DNA of 24,974 nucleotides, from positions 1-24,974 of the IMG/VR virus record IMGVR_UViG_3300042305_000092; one strand, 5' to 3'. Position numbers and translations under genes: made by a program. The DNA comes from a virus. The notes beneath the pieces were generated by a model. That model searched no databases. It had not been told where the DNA came from and worked only from the letters and a program-made list of their open reading frames with translations. Every line of letters starts with the position of its first letter. The stretch's first letter is position 1. This document shows positions 1 through 8,200 of the stretch, one piece after another.

Positions 1-72
1 AGAGCTAGATCCAAAAGAAAAAGCCCAGGAACGCACACCAAAAAAGTGCATAGATTTATGCGTAAATAATGC

Positions 73-111
73 AAGAAAAAAGAGAGAGAAAAAAAGAGAA
101 AGAGAGAGAAA
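73..111 (+). repeat. 39-base homopurine tract
   Basis: Every base from 73 to 111 is A or G, with AGAGAGAG-type runs that are nearly mirror-symmetric. Such tracts can form triplex (H-DNA) structures or act as bent or unwinding elements. The opposite strand is pure pyrimidine, which creates a spurious hydrophobic Phe/Ser-rich frame there. No function is shown. Confidence 0.75.
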
Positions 112-162
112 CCCGAAAAACGCAAAACCTCGAAAGTGTTGCGTAATTCCCCCAAAGCACCA

Positions 163-202
163 GAAGCCCGAAGCCCGAAGCCTCGAAGGATACGGGAAGC
201 CC
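163..202 (+). repeat. GAAGCCC heptamer direct repeats
   Basis: Three tandem heptamers GAAGCCC, GAAGCCC and GAAGCCT occupy 163-183, and a fourth GAAGCCC lies at 196-202. A related CCGAAGGAT occurs again near 243. Short direct repeats like these could be iterons or terminase recognition repeats, but four copies are few and the role is unknown. Confidence 0.55.
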
Positions 203-259
203 CGAACGAATAGCCCCCGCAGATAGTCGCACCAACACAAACCCGAAGGATTACCAGCA

Positions 260-439
260 CGCGAAAAATCGCGCCTCGCTTCGCTCGGAAAAAGATTAAA
301 TGTGCTACGCACAGTTTATTAAAGACGGGCAGGGCCAGCCCTGCACCCGCCGCTCGCCGCGGAGGCACGCGTTCAATCGCCACGCGTGGCTAGAACGGAG
401 TCGCTGCGCGACCCCAGTTATTATAGCGCTGGCGCGCTA
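260..439 (+). repeat. Run of short GC-rich hairpins
   Basis: Six small perfect inverted repeats fall within 180 bases: CGCGA/TCGCG (260-273), TGTGC/GCACA (301-313), GCAGGG/CCCTGC (329-344), the 12-base palindrome GCCACGCGTGGC (379-390), GTCGC/GCGAC (400-412) and TAGCGC/GCGCTA (424-439). Apart from the palindrome, loops are 3 to 4 bases. Local GC is far higher than in the flanking coding sequence. None is followed by a T-run, so they are not intrinsic terminators. They could be protein-binding sites for packaging or replication, or RNA structures if transcribed. Confidence 0.6.
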
Positions 440-522
440 AGTTATATACTATCAGGAGAAAATATTTTACCAGTATTTAGGTTAGATGTCCCGTATTGTC
501 CGTATTTGTACACATAATTACA

Positions 523-536
523 GTGACCTTGGTCAC
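523..536. promoter_or_regulatory. Operator-like dyad
   Basis: GTGACC and GGTCAC form a perfect 6-base inverted repeat separated by TT. The size and spacing suit a dimeric helix-turn-helix repressor site or a weak hairpin. An AT-rich TATATAT follows at 582-588 and could belong to a promoter reading toward the terminase, but I find no good -35 partner. Function is inferred. Confidence 0.35.
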
Positions 537-661
537 ATTCTGCACATCAGTGCGTTCGTTTTTCTATTCTGAACGGGTTAGTATATATGTAACGATAAAC
601 GAACGACTAGTACAGAGTGAGTTTATCTAACTGTGAGTGGGTGGCTAAGACAGACCGTAAG

Positions 662-743
662 GGCTGGCTTGGATGCCAGCCACGAACACACGAGGGGGTA
701 GCGAGGCTCGTAAACGAGCCGAGCGATAAGGGGGATAATCCCC
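662..743 (+). ncRNA. Structured leader of the terminase mRNA (putative)
   Basis: Three successive hairpins precede the terminase start. The first has a 7-bp stem GGCTGGC/GCCAGCC (662-681, 6-base loop). The second has a 6-bp stem GGCTCG/CGAGCC (705-720, TAAA loop). The third has a 5-bp stem GGGGA/TCCCC (731-743, TAA loop). A further GGGG at 755-758, just ahead of the AGGAG ribosome binding site at 766-770, can compete for the same CCCC (740-743), so two alternative folds exist near the start codon. I do not recognise a known riboswitch or ribozyme. It could be a translation control element, a processing site or part of a packaging site. Confidence 0.4.
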
Positions 744-774
744 AGGTTTTATATGGGGAAGTATTAGGAGTGTT

Positions 775-2646
775 ATGGCTGCGGGTAAAGGTTCTGAGCA
801 TCACAATGTTAAGGCTTTACGGGAGGCCAAGGCTAAGGTTCTAGAGTATGTCAGCCAAGGTTTATCCCTTGATGACTCTATTGCTAGGTCTGGTCGTAAG
901 CCTGATGTCATGAAAACATGGCGCCAGGATGACCGCTTTATGAAGGATCTTGAGAAGGCCCGCTCTGAAGGTGAGAAGGTTCTAACCCTTACCACAGGTG
1001 ATGCCAAGTATAAGATTGGCTTTGAGCAGTTCTCAGCCGAGTTCCTTGATAGCCCTATCTTCCCTCATCACCGCTCTTGGATTGACATCCTTGAAGGTAG
1101 TGAGCCAAGTTACATCCATCCTTCCATGGTCTACGAGCCTGCTAGCAAGAAGCGCCTTCTTCTGAATGTGCCTCCTGAGCATGCCAAGTCTACTGTAATC
1201 ACAGTTAACTACTGTGTCTACCGTATTGCCATGGATCCCAATATTAAAATTACCATCGTCTCAAAGACTCAAGAGCGCGCCAAAGAATACTTATACTCAA
1301 TTAAGCAGCGCCTGTCTCATGAGCGGTGGGCTAAAATGCAATCTGTCTATGGCTCTGCTGGTGGATGGAAAGAAGATGCTGATACCTGGAAGGCTGATAG
1401 GATTTATCTCAGCCGCGATTCCACAGAGAAGGACCCGACTGTTCAGGCTCTGGGTGTCGGTGGTCAAATCACTGGTGCGCGTTCTAACCTTATTATTCTG
1501 GATGACGTCGTTACTACCTCAAATGCCCATGAGTGGGAGAAACAACTCACATGGCTGCAAAGAGACGTCGTTACACGTCTAGGTGACTCTGGTAAGTTAC
1601 TAATCGTAGGAACGCGTATCGCGGCTAACGATCTCTACCGTGAAATTAAAAACCCTGACCACTGGACTGGTGGTAAGACTCCGTTTACATATATGTCAAT
1701 GCCAGCAGTATTGGAGTATGACGATGATCCAGAGAAGTGGGTCACTCTGTGGCCTAAGTCAAACATACCCTGGGAAGGTTCAGATGAAGATATCCTTCCA
1801 GATGATGAAGGTCTTTATCCTAAGTGGGACGGGCCCGCGCTGTTTCGCAGACGATCTGAGGTCTCTCCGAGTGCGTGGGCATTGGTTTATCAGCAACAGG
1901 ATGTCCAAGAGGACTCCATCTTTCCACCTTCGTGTGTCCAAGGTTCAATCAACAGGATGCGTAAGCGTGGATCTCTAAAGCCTGGGACTCCTGGTCACCC
2001 CAAGGAGCAAGGTCAGTGGTACACCATCATGGGACTAGATCCTGCGATGACTGGTAATACCGCTGCTGTTATTATGACAGTGGATAGGCAAACGCGTCAC
2101 CGCTACGTTTTAGATGTAGAGAATATGCAAGAGCCTACACCACAGAAGATTCAAAATTTGATTGAGGCATGGGTCGAAAAGTATCGACCTCAGGAACTAC
2201 GTATCGAAACCAATGCACATCAGAAGGCTTACGCCTTAGATGAGGTTCTACGTAATTACCTAGCCTCGGCGGGGGTCAGATTCTCTAGTCAGTTCACTGG
2301 CAGAAATAAGTGGGACACAGGTTTTGGTGTTGCTGCTATGTCTGGACTGTTTGGAACTATGCGTGGCAACTCACATCAAAATGATAACCTGCTAGAACTT
2401 CCTTCACAGGATGGCTCAGAAGGTGTCAAGGCTTTGATTCAGCAGTTGATTACTTGGAAGCCTGACACTAAAGGTAAGACTGACTGTGTGATGGCTTTAT
2501 GGTTTTGTGAACTACGCGCAAGAGAACTTATTGGGACTACTCGAATGAATCAGAGTCACATTGAAAACAAGTGGGCGACTAAACGCCAAAGAGATACTCG
2601 ATACATGGTCAACTTGAATGACTATGAATTTGGTCAAGACGAATAG
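775..2646 (+). CDS. terL: Terminase large subunit
   Basis: This is the packaging motor: an ATPase that pumps DNA through the portal and a nuclease that cuts the concatemer. The N-terminal ATPase carries a Walker A-like PPEHAKST (residues 133-140), a Walker B LIILDD (239-244) and a coupling-type LLIVGTR (275-281). The C-terminal RNase H-like nuclease shows candidate acidic residues D422 (in GLDPAMTG), E478 (in IETN) and D570 (in TDCVMA). The first ~65 residues, with SLDDSIARSGRKPDVMKTWR (31-50) as the core, read like the helix-turn-helix of small terminase subunits, and no separate small subunit gene is visible. The length of 623 residues is normal to slightly long for the family. AGGAG at 766-770 lies 4 bases before the ATG. 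It heads the + strand late block. Confidence 0.95.
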   Translation: MAAGKGSEHHNVKALREAKAKVLEYVSQGLSLDDSIARSGRKPDVMKTWRQDDRFMKDLEKARSEGEKVLTLTTGDAKYKIGFEQFSAEFLDSPIFPHHRSWIDILEGSEPSYIHPSMVYEPASKKRLLLNVPPEHAKSTVITVNYCVYRIAMDPNIKITIVSKTQERAKEYLYSIKQRLSHERWAKMQSVYGSAGGWKEDADTWKADRIYLSRDSTEKDPTVQALGVGGQITGARSNLIILDDVVTTSNAHEWEKQLTWLQRDVVTRLGDSGKLLIVGTRIAANDLYREIKNPDHWTGGKTPFTYMSMPAVLEYDDDPEKWVTLWPKSNIPWEGSDEDILPDDEGLYPKWDGPALFRRRSEVSPSAWALVYQQQDVQEDSIFPPSCVQGSINRMRKRGSLKPGTPGHPKEQGQWYTIMGLDPAMTGNTAAVIMTVDRQTRHRYVLDVENMQEPTPQKIQNLIEAWVEKYRPQELRIETNAHQKAYALDEVLRNYLASAGVRFSSQFTGRNKWDTGFGVAAMSGLFGTMRGNSHQNDNLLELPSQDGSEGVKALIQQLITWKPDTKGKTDCVMALWFCELRARELIGTTRMNQSHIENKWATKRQRDTRYMVNLNDYEFGQDE

Positions 2647-2655
2647 GAGACAAGA

Positions 2656-2862
2656 ATGCCAAATATTGGAACTGGCCCAAACAAGGTTAGAATTGATCCA
2701 AAGGCTTACGCTGCAAGAATCACTAGGGCTAAGAAAACTGTAGCGTCAATTGATCCTGGTACAAAAGCAAAACTAAAGGAAATGTACCCAAGTACTCCAA
2801 AAGCACCAGTTGCTAAAAAGGCTGTTGCTAAAAAAGCAGTTGCTAAAAAAATCATTAAGTAA
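2656..2862 (+). CDS. Small lysine-rich basic protein
   Basis: A 68-residue protein with no recognised family. The last third is Lys/Ala-rich, with the unit VAKKA repeated (AKKAVAKKAVAKKIIK at the end), like the tails of histone H1-type proteins, which suggests binding to DNA or another polyanion. Its ribosome binding site AGGAG (2645-2649) overlaps the terminase stop codon, so the two genes are probably translationally coupled. It resembles in composition the group of tiny basic proteins behind the capsid gene (16759-18364). The role is unknown; DNA condensation during packaging or an accessory packaging factor are possibilities. Confidence 0.75.
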   Translation: MPNIGTGPNKVRIDPKAYAARITRAKKTVASIDPGTKAKLKEMYPSTPKAPVAKKAVAKKAVAKKIIK

Positions 2863-2887
2863 TTTTTAATTAATCGTTAGGATAACA

Positions 2888-4639
2888 ATGGCAGACATTA
2901 AGATTATCGCGCGCCGCGTTGAGGCTATGAAGCATCGCGCAGCAGAACGCGATAGCAACATGGCTAACATTCTTGCCGTACGTCAGGGAAAGATGGTTCA
3001 GGTATTCCCTGACCTATTCCCTGAAGGCATGGATCACGCAATGGTCGCCAACTTTGTCGACGTCGCAGCACGCGACCTTGCAGAGGTTCTAGCACCGCTA
3101 CCTTCAATTAACTGCACCGCTGTGAATGTAACATCAGATCGTGGTCGTCAGTTTGCTGACAAGCGTTCTATGATTGCTAACAACTATGTCTACAACTCTC
3201 GCTTGCAGACTCAGATGTATCCAGGTTCAGACCAGTACTTCTCCTATGGTTTCTTGCCTATTCACGTTGAGCCAGACTGGGAGAATAATCTTCCACGTAT
3301 CCGTGTAGAAGATCCTCTAGGTGTGTACTACGAGAATGACCGCTTTGGTCGTGTAGTTGCCTATGCTAAGCGCTACTCAAAGACTGTTGCTGAACTTGTA
3401 AATGAGTTCCCTGAGAACGCAGATCGTATTATGGGACGCTGGGGTACTGAGCAGAACCTCAATGCACCAATTGACATCATCCGCTATATGGATAAAGAAT
3501 CAATTGTTCTGTACATGCCTGCTCGTGATAATTTAATTTTGTCATCTGCTAAGAACCCTATGGGTAAGATGACTGTGCGTATCGCAATTCGTCCATCACT
3601 AGATGGCGAACCACGCGGTCAGTTTGACGATGTACTTTTTGTACAACTTGCACGTGCTCGTTTTGCTAACCTTGCTATGGAAGCAGCGGAAAAAGCAATT
3701 CAAGCACCACTTGTTGTACCTGATGATGTACTAGATATGCCGATGGGTCCTGATGCGATTATCAGAACCAACCAACCAAACGCTGTCGGGCGTGTCCGTT
3801 TGGATATTCCCGCTGCTACTTTCCAGGAGCAAGCAGCACTCCAATCTGAGTTAAGACTCGGTGCTCGTTATCCAGAAGGTAGAACAGGTAACATCGATGC
3901 CAGCATTATTACTGGCCAAGGTGTTCAAGCACTTCTAGGCGCCTTCGACTCTCAAATCAAGGCTGGTCAAACCATCCTTGCTGAGGTGTTTGAAGATGTC
4001 TTGAAGTTGTGCTTTGAAATGGACGAGATCCTTTTCAATGAAGAGAAAAGCGTCAGAGGTGTAGCGCAAGGCACACCGTACGAGTTAAAGTACTTGCCAA
4101 GCAAGGACATTAAGGGCGATACTTCGGTAGAAGTCCGATATGGCTTGATGGCTGGATTAGACCCTTCGCGCGCTCTGATTTTCTCACTACAAGCACTAGG
4201 TGCTGACTTGGTATCTAAGGACTTCATTCGTCGTGAACTTCCATGGAGCGTAAACGTTTCACAAGAAGAACAACGTATTGAAATTGAAAAAATGCGGGAA
4301 AACTTAACTGCTGCTATTACAGCAAGTGCGCAGGCAATCCCTGCCATGGCAGCCCAAGGTCAAGACCCATCTCCGTTAATTAAGAATATTGCTGACATCA
4401 TTGAGCGTCGTCGCAAAGGTGAAAGCATAGAGGCTGCTGCATTGGCCGTGTTCACTCCTCCCGAGCCTGAACAACCAGTACAGCCAGAGATGGCTCCACC
4501 AGGTTCACAGGGCCCAGTTGAGAATGCGCCCCCGTCCCCAGCAACTCCTGGACAACCCTCTGGTGGGGCCCCTCAACAAGGCGCACCACCTCAAGGTGGC
4601 GCTCCAGATCTAGCATCAATTCTAGCAGGCTTAGGATAA
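2888..4639 (+). CDS. Portal (head-tail connector) protein, probable
   Basis: A 583-residue protein between the terminase and the large virion proteins, the usual place and size for the portal, the dodecameric ring through which DNA enters and leaves the head. The N-terminal half has the mixed helical and strand pattern of portals (for example RIRVEDPLGVYYEND, about residues 138-152). A long helical segment follows near residues 465-515. The last ~60 residues are a Pro/Gln/Gly-rich low-complexity tail (about 523-575) ending in DLASILAGLG. No single signature motif is decisive, so the call rests on context, size and overall resemblance. The start ATG follows AGGA at 2879-2882. Confidence 0.75.
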   Translation: MADIKIIARRVEAMKHRAAERDSNMANILAVRQGKMVQVFPDLFPEGMDHAMVANFVDVAARDLAEVLAPLPSINCTAVNVTSDRGRQFADKRSMIANNYVYNSRLQTQMYPGSDQYFSYGFLPIHVEPDWENNLPRIRVEDPLGVYYENDRFGRVVAYAKRYSKTVAELVNEFPENADRIMGRWGTEQNLNAPIDIIRYMDKESIVLYMPARDNLILSSAKNPMGKMTVRIAIRPSLDGEPRGQFDDVLFVQLARARFANLAMEAAEKAIQAPLVVPDDVLDMPMGPDAIIRTNQPNAVGRVRLDIPAATFQEQAALQSELRLGARYPEGRTGNIDASIITGQGVQALLGAFDSQIKAGQTILAEVFEDVLKLCFEMDEILFNEEKSVRGVAQGTPYELKYLPSKDIKGDTSVEVRYGLMAGLDPSRALIFSLQALGADLVSKDFIRRELPWSVNVSQEEQRIEIEKMRENLTAAITASAQAIPAMAAQGQDPSPLIKNIADIIERRRKGESIEAAALAVFTPPEPEQPVQPEMAPPGSQGPVENAPPSPATPGQPSGGAPQQGAPPQGGAPDLASILAGLG

Positions 4640-4648
4640 GGAAAAAAA

Positions 4649-4867
4649 ATGGCTACAAGGAAGAAGCAGGTAGTTGATGAAGACTACTCAAAACTAGACC
4701 AGTACGCTATTGAGTTACACGAATTTTATAAGTCCTTGCGTAAAGCAGGATTTACAACTGACAATGCATTATGGATTTTATCTGCAACAGAGATGCGTCC
4801 TAAATGGATGGTGTCAGCACCAACACTAGAAGATGTTAGACGACACTTAGACGAAGACGAGGACTAA
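4649..4867 (+). CDS. Small hypothetical phage protein
   Basis: A 72-residue soluble protein, highly charged at both ends: a basic start (MATRKKQ) and an acidic DEDED end. The middle (about residues 17-50) should form two or three helices and ends in a WILSATEMRPKW segment. I do not recognise its function. It lies between the portal and the large virion proteins, so a head or connector accessory role is likely. The TAAGGA ribosome binding site (4637-4642) overlaps the portal stop codon, and the next gene starts one base after its own stop, so the three are a coupled unit. Confidence 0.7.
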   Translation: MATRKKQVVDEDYSKLDQYAIELHEFYKSLRKAGFTTDNALWILSATEMRPKWMVSAPTLEDVRRHLDEDED

Positions 4868-4868
4868 A

Positions 4869-5276
4869 ATGGCAACAGATGTACCTGGAGGTCCAGGAAA
4901 GTTCGCTCGTCGTGATGACTTGGGTAACGTAAAAAAGATTCAGCGTGATGCAAAAATTCAAGAATCTTCTGGTGGTGCCTATGGGCAACGCGCAGAACTA
5001 CAAGGATTAGCATCTGGCGCACCTATGCAGCAGGCTGCTCCTCAACAGAGTATGGCTTCTTCTTTTCCTGTAGTAGGAGCATTTGAACCTACACGTCGTC
5101 CTGATGAGGCAGTAACTGCTGGCGTTAACGCTGGAGATGGTCCTGGCTCAGAAGTATTGATGACACCTATCGATGCACCTGATCAACTATCAGTTCTTGC
5201 GCGCGCTATGTACATGGCTAATCCGACTCCACAACTTCGACGTATCGTAGAAGCATTCGACGAAGAGGGGCGCTAA
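4869..5276 (+). CDS. Hypothetical virion-region protein
   Basis: A 135-residue protein without a recognised domain. The first ~80 residues are rich in Gly, Gln, Ala and Pro and probably disordered. The C-terminal part, from about residue 98, has a predicted helix (DAPDQLSVLARAMYMANPTP) and ends acidic (DEEGR). It starts one base after the preceding stop, with GAGG at 4859-4862 as ribosome binding site. Its own end supplies the GAGGGG ribosome binding site for the giant gene downstream. The position suggests a small structural or assembly protein; nothing more specific can be supported. Confidence 0.7.
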   Translation: MATDVPGGPGKFARRDDLGNVKKIQRDAKIQESSGGAYGQRAELQGLASGAPMQQAAPQQSMASSFPVVGAFEPTRRPDEAVTAGVNAGDGPGSEVLMTPIDAPDQLSVLARAMYMANPTPQLRRIVEAFDEEGR

Positions 5277-5279
5277 TTG
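5265..5279 (+). promoter_or_regulatory. Ribosome binding site with TTG start of the giant gene
   Basis: GAGGGG (5265-5270) lies 6 bases before TTG (5277-5279), which directly follows the preceding TAA stop (5274-5276). The next in-frame ATG is about 80 bases further in and has no comparable ribosome binding site. TTG is therefore the likely start. A weak start codon on a 5.8-kb gene may set low output. Confidence 0.65.
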
Positions 5280-8200
5280 CCGTCTTTAGATTACTGGAAT
5301 CCTGAGAAGAATAAGAAACTTAAAACAACAAGTATCTTTAACAATCCTCAGGTGCAGATGGACCGTTTGATTGAAAGCGAGATGAGCACGCTCACTCCTG
5401 CCCAATATCAGACATTCTCATCTTTCATGTCGCGTTATCCTAATCAGAGCAAAGACTTTATCATGTCTGCTGTTCGTATGGGTTTCTCACCTGAAACTCC
5501 AGGCATCGGCAAACTTGCATCTATTGATGGACTTGCACAACTTAAGCAGGACTTGACAAATCAAAAAAATATCAAGTCTAGCGTTGATAAGGATAAGTCA
5601 CTACTAGGTGATATCCGTGATGGTCTATACTCTTCACTTAAGGGAACTACACGCGTTGGCTTTATTGCTACACGTTCTATCTATGATTCTCTTACTACAC
5701 TTGGTCGAGATGCTTATGCTATCTCTACAGGTAAGCGAGAGCCAGATTTTAATCAGGTTCTAAAGGATGTTGGACAAGGTATCTTTGGTGAATCTACCCA
5801 ACTAGGACAATTGGGTCGTGCATTCTTAGCAGATCCTACTAAGGTTGATACTGGTTCAGGTTTCTTCATCTCAGATGACTCAAAGGTTTCTAAAGCACAG
5901 GCTAAGGCTATGGCTGCTTATGGACAGATCAATGGTAAGTCCTTCACGCTAGGTCGTGGATTGATGACTACTGTTGGTGCAGATCCAAACAGCACTTCAT
6001 ACCGTGTAATGTCAGGTATTGTTGATGCAACACTCAACCTTGCTACTGACCCACTTACATACCTTGGACCTGGTGCACTTACAAAGATTGGCCGTGGCGG
6101 AAAAGAACTTAAGGCTGCTAAGGCTGCAGCACAACGCGAAGATGCACGTATTGCTGCTAACTTCAAAGAGCGTACAGGTTTAAGCAAGGATGAGAAGGCT
6201 CTTATTAAGGAGCGTACTGCTGGTGCTAAAGAAATTATTCGCCAAAGCGAAGTAAAGTACCTAAAGGACGAAGAAAAACTAGCCAAGGCAATTGAAGCAA
6301 GAAACGCAGCAGAGACTTCTAAGGCTCAAAAGCGTCTTACTGCTGGTACAAAGAACGAAGAGAACCTTGTTAGCGCAGGCGGTCAAGCCGTAAACGAACA
6401 AGCAGTTGCTGAGTTCGTCTTTGACGCTATGAATACAGGTAAGCAGGGCGATACAGTTGATCGACTCAGCAGACTATCTGCAGATTACTTCAACACGGGT
6501 GAAGGTTTTACCGCTGCCGTATTCTTTGATGAGATTCCAGAGGCAGGTAAACTAACATTTGCTACTCGTGGTAACGATGAATTTGTAGCACAATTGATTC
6601 CTGGCAAGAAAGCACCAGTTATTGTAGACATGGCTGCTGACTTTACACAGGTAACTGGTAAGGCTGCACAGAAGGAACTTAAGAACCGTACCGCTTTGCG
6701 TGATGTTCTTCTAGAAAAGTCTAACGACTTCTCACTTCCTGGTCCTACACGCGATGCGTTTAGTGCAATTGCTAGCGATATTGATGAGTCACTACGCTTG
6801 ATTGATAGCGTACTAGGTGGTTCACCTGAGTCACTAGGTGCATTTGTAGGTAAGATTGCTGCTGCAAAGGTACCACAGGCTACAGAAATTATTGTTGATG
6901 CTATTCAAGACATATACAAGGCTGACATCTTTACAAACATCCGTTCCATTTATGGTGAAATGGGTGGAGTAGCAGTCACTAATGGTGACCTTCTTGCTGC
7001 TCGTACAGTAAAGGCTAGCGAAGTACTTGCTGATTCTACAAAGACTGGCGCTGCTGCAGCACTTAACATCACTAAGTCGATGGAAAAGTCTGATGCAACT
7101 ATCCGTAAGTTACAGGCTGCTGTAGAAAAGTCACAAAAAGCACTAGAAAGCACCAAGACACGCCTAGGTGATATCACACAGTTGCGTACATTCGCACAAC
7201 GTGACCCTGAATTGGTAGCAAGACTAGTTAATGACCCTGATAATGCTGGTCTACAGAAGATTATTGACCTAGAACTCAAGATTGGCGAAGCACGCTTTGC
7301 TGATGAATGGACTCGTGCAGAGGTTGGACTAGTAGACACCTTCGGTGGTGGACTATCTGCTGATGGAACTAAGGCTATGAAGTATCTATTCGGCCGTAAG
7401 TTCCAAGCAATCGCAGAAGTTGTTGCTGGTGAGACTAATGCTATGCGTGTACACCGCCTATTTGGTCGTAAACTAGATGTAGACCTTACTCGTGAACTAG
7501 CAGATGCTACAACATCTGACCAAGTTATCTCAATCTTCTTGCGTCACCTTGCATCTCCTGAGACAGATCCTATTATTGCACGTTCTATGCTTATGCGTAC
7601 TGAACTTGCGCTAGGTACCAAGTCTCCTATCATCAAGGTTACAGATAAAATTAACATTGATGCAGTCAAGTGGGTAGAAAAGGCTGAAAAGGCATTTAGT
7701 AATATCTATGTACGTTCTACAGTGCTACCTTTAGGTGACCTAGATCGACTAGTTCCTGGTCTTAATGACTGGTTTACTACTGCTAAAGTACCTCAGAATG
7801 TAGTGGATGATATCCTTAATAAGGTCATCCGTGAGTCAGATTATACCTCTCGTTCTAAGATAATCATGGACGGAATGAAGGTTGCACAGAAGGCTCTTGT
7901 AGATTTTCATGGCAAGGGCGATGCTGAACTAGCAAAAGTCCTAGATGATGTACTTAAGGTTGCAGGTAAAGAACAAGCAATCGTTAAGCAGTACAACTAT
8001 GCTAAATTGGCTACTGGTACTACACCTACAATGATGCTACATGATGGCTCTTTGCTACCTATGACTGGTGCTAACTATGCTCACCAGTTCCTAGATGATG
8101 TTATTCAGTTGCGTGATACCAAGCCAATTGTACAGGCTATCAACAACTATGATAAGAACAGCGCTATATTTGGCAAGGCTCGTGCTGCGAAAGTAGCAGC

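Larger units (their letters stand above)
1..774. other. Gene-free structured region before the terminase
   Basis: No convincing coding region is present. The possible frames are short, low in complexity or without a good ribosome binding site. The block differs from the rest of the window: a homopurine tract at 73-111, GAAGCCC repeats at 163-202, a run of short GC-rich hairpins at 260-439, a 14-base dyad at 523-536 and three strong hairpins at 662-743. A long non-coding, repeat-rich stretch directly upstream of the large terminase is where phages often keep packaging (pac or cos) sites, late promoters or genome ends. That role is inference from position; nothing in the sequence proves it. Confidence 0.6.

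Noticed and set aside
56-238. 60-codon minus-strand frame, hydrophobic and Phe/Ser-rich
   Set aside because: Its hydrophobic part is the complement of the homopurine tract; there is no ribosome binding site or recognisable family.
260-439. CRISPR array
   Set aside because: The hairpins are different short sequences at uneven spacing; there is no repeated unit of 20 bases or more with spacers.
601-774. tRNA or tmRNA in the leader
   Set aside because: The stems do not assemble into a cloverleaf, and no T-loop-like or CCA end is present.
617-844. 75-codon + frame starting with GTG before the terminase
   Set aside because: It lies over the three leader hairpins and overlaps the terminase start by 70 bases; there is no family match and no clear ribosome binding site.
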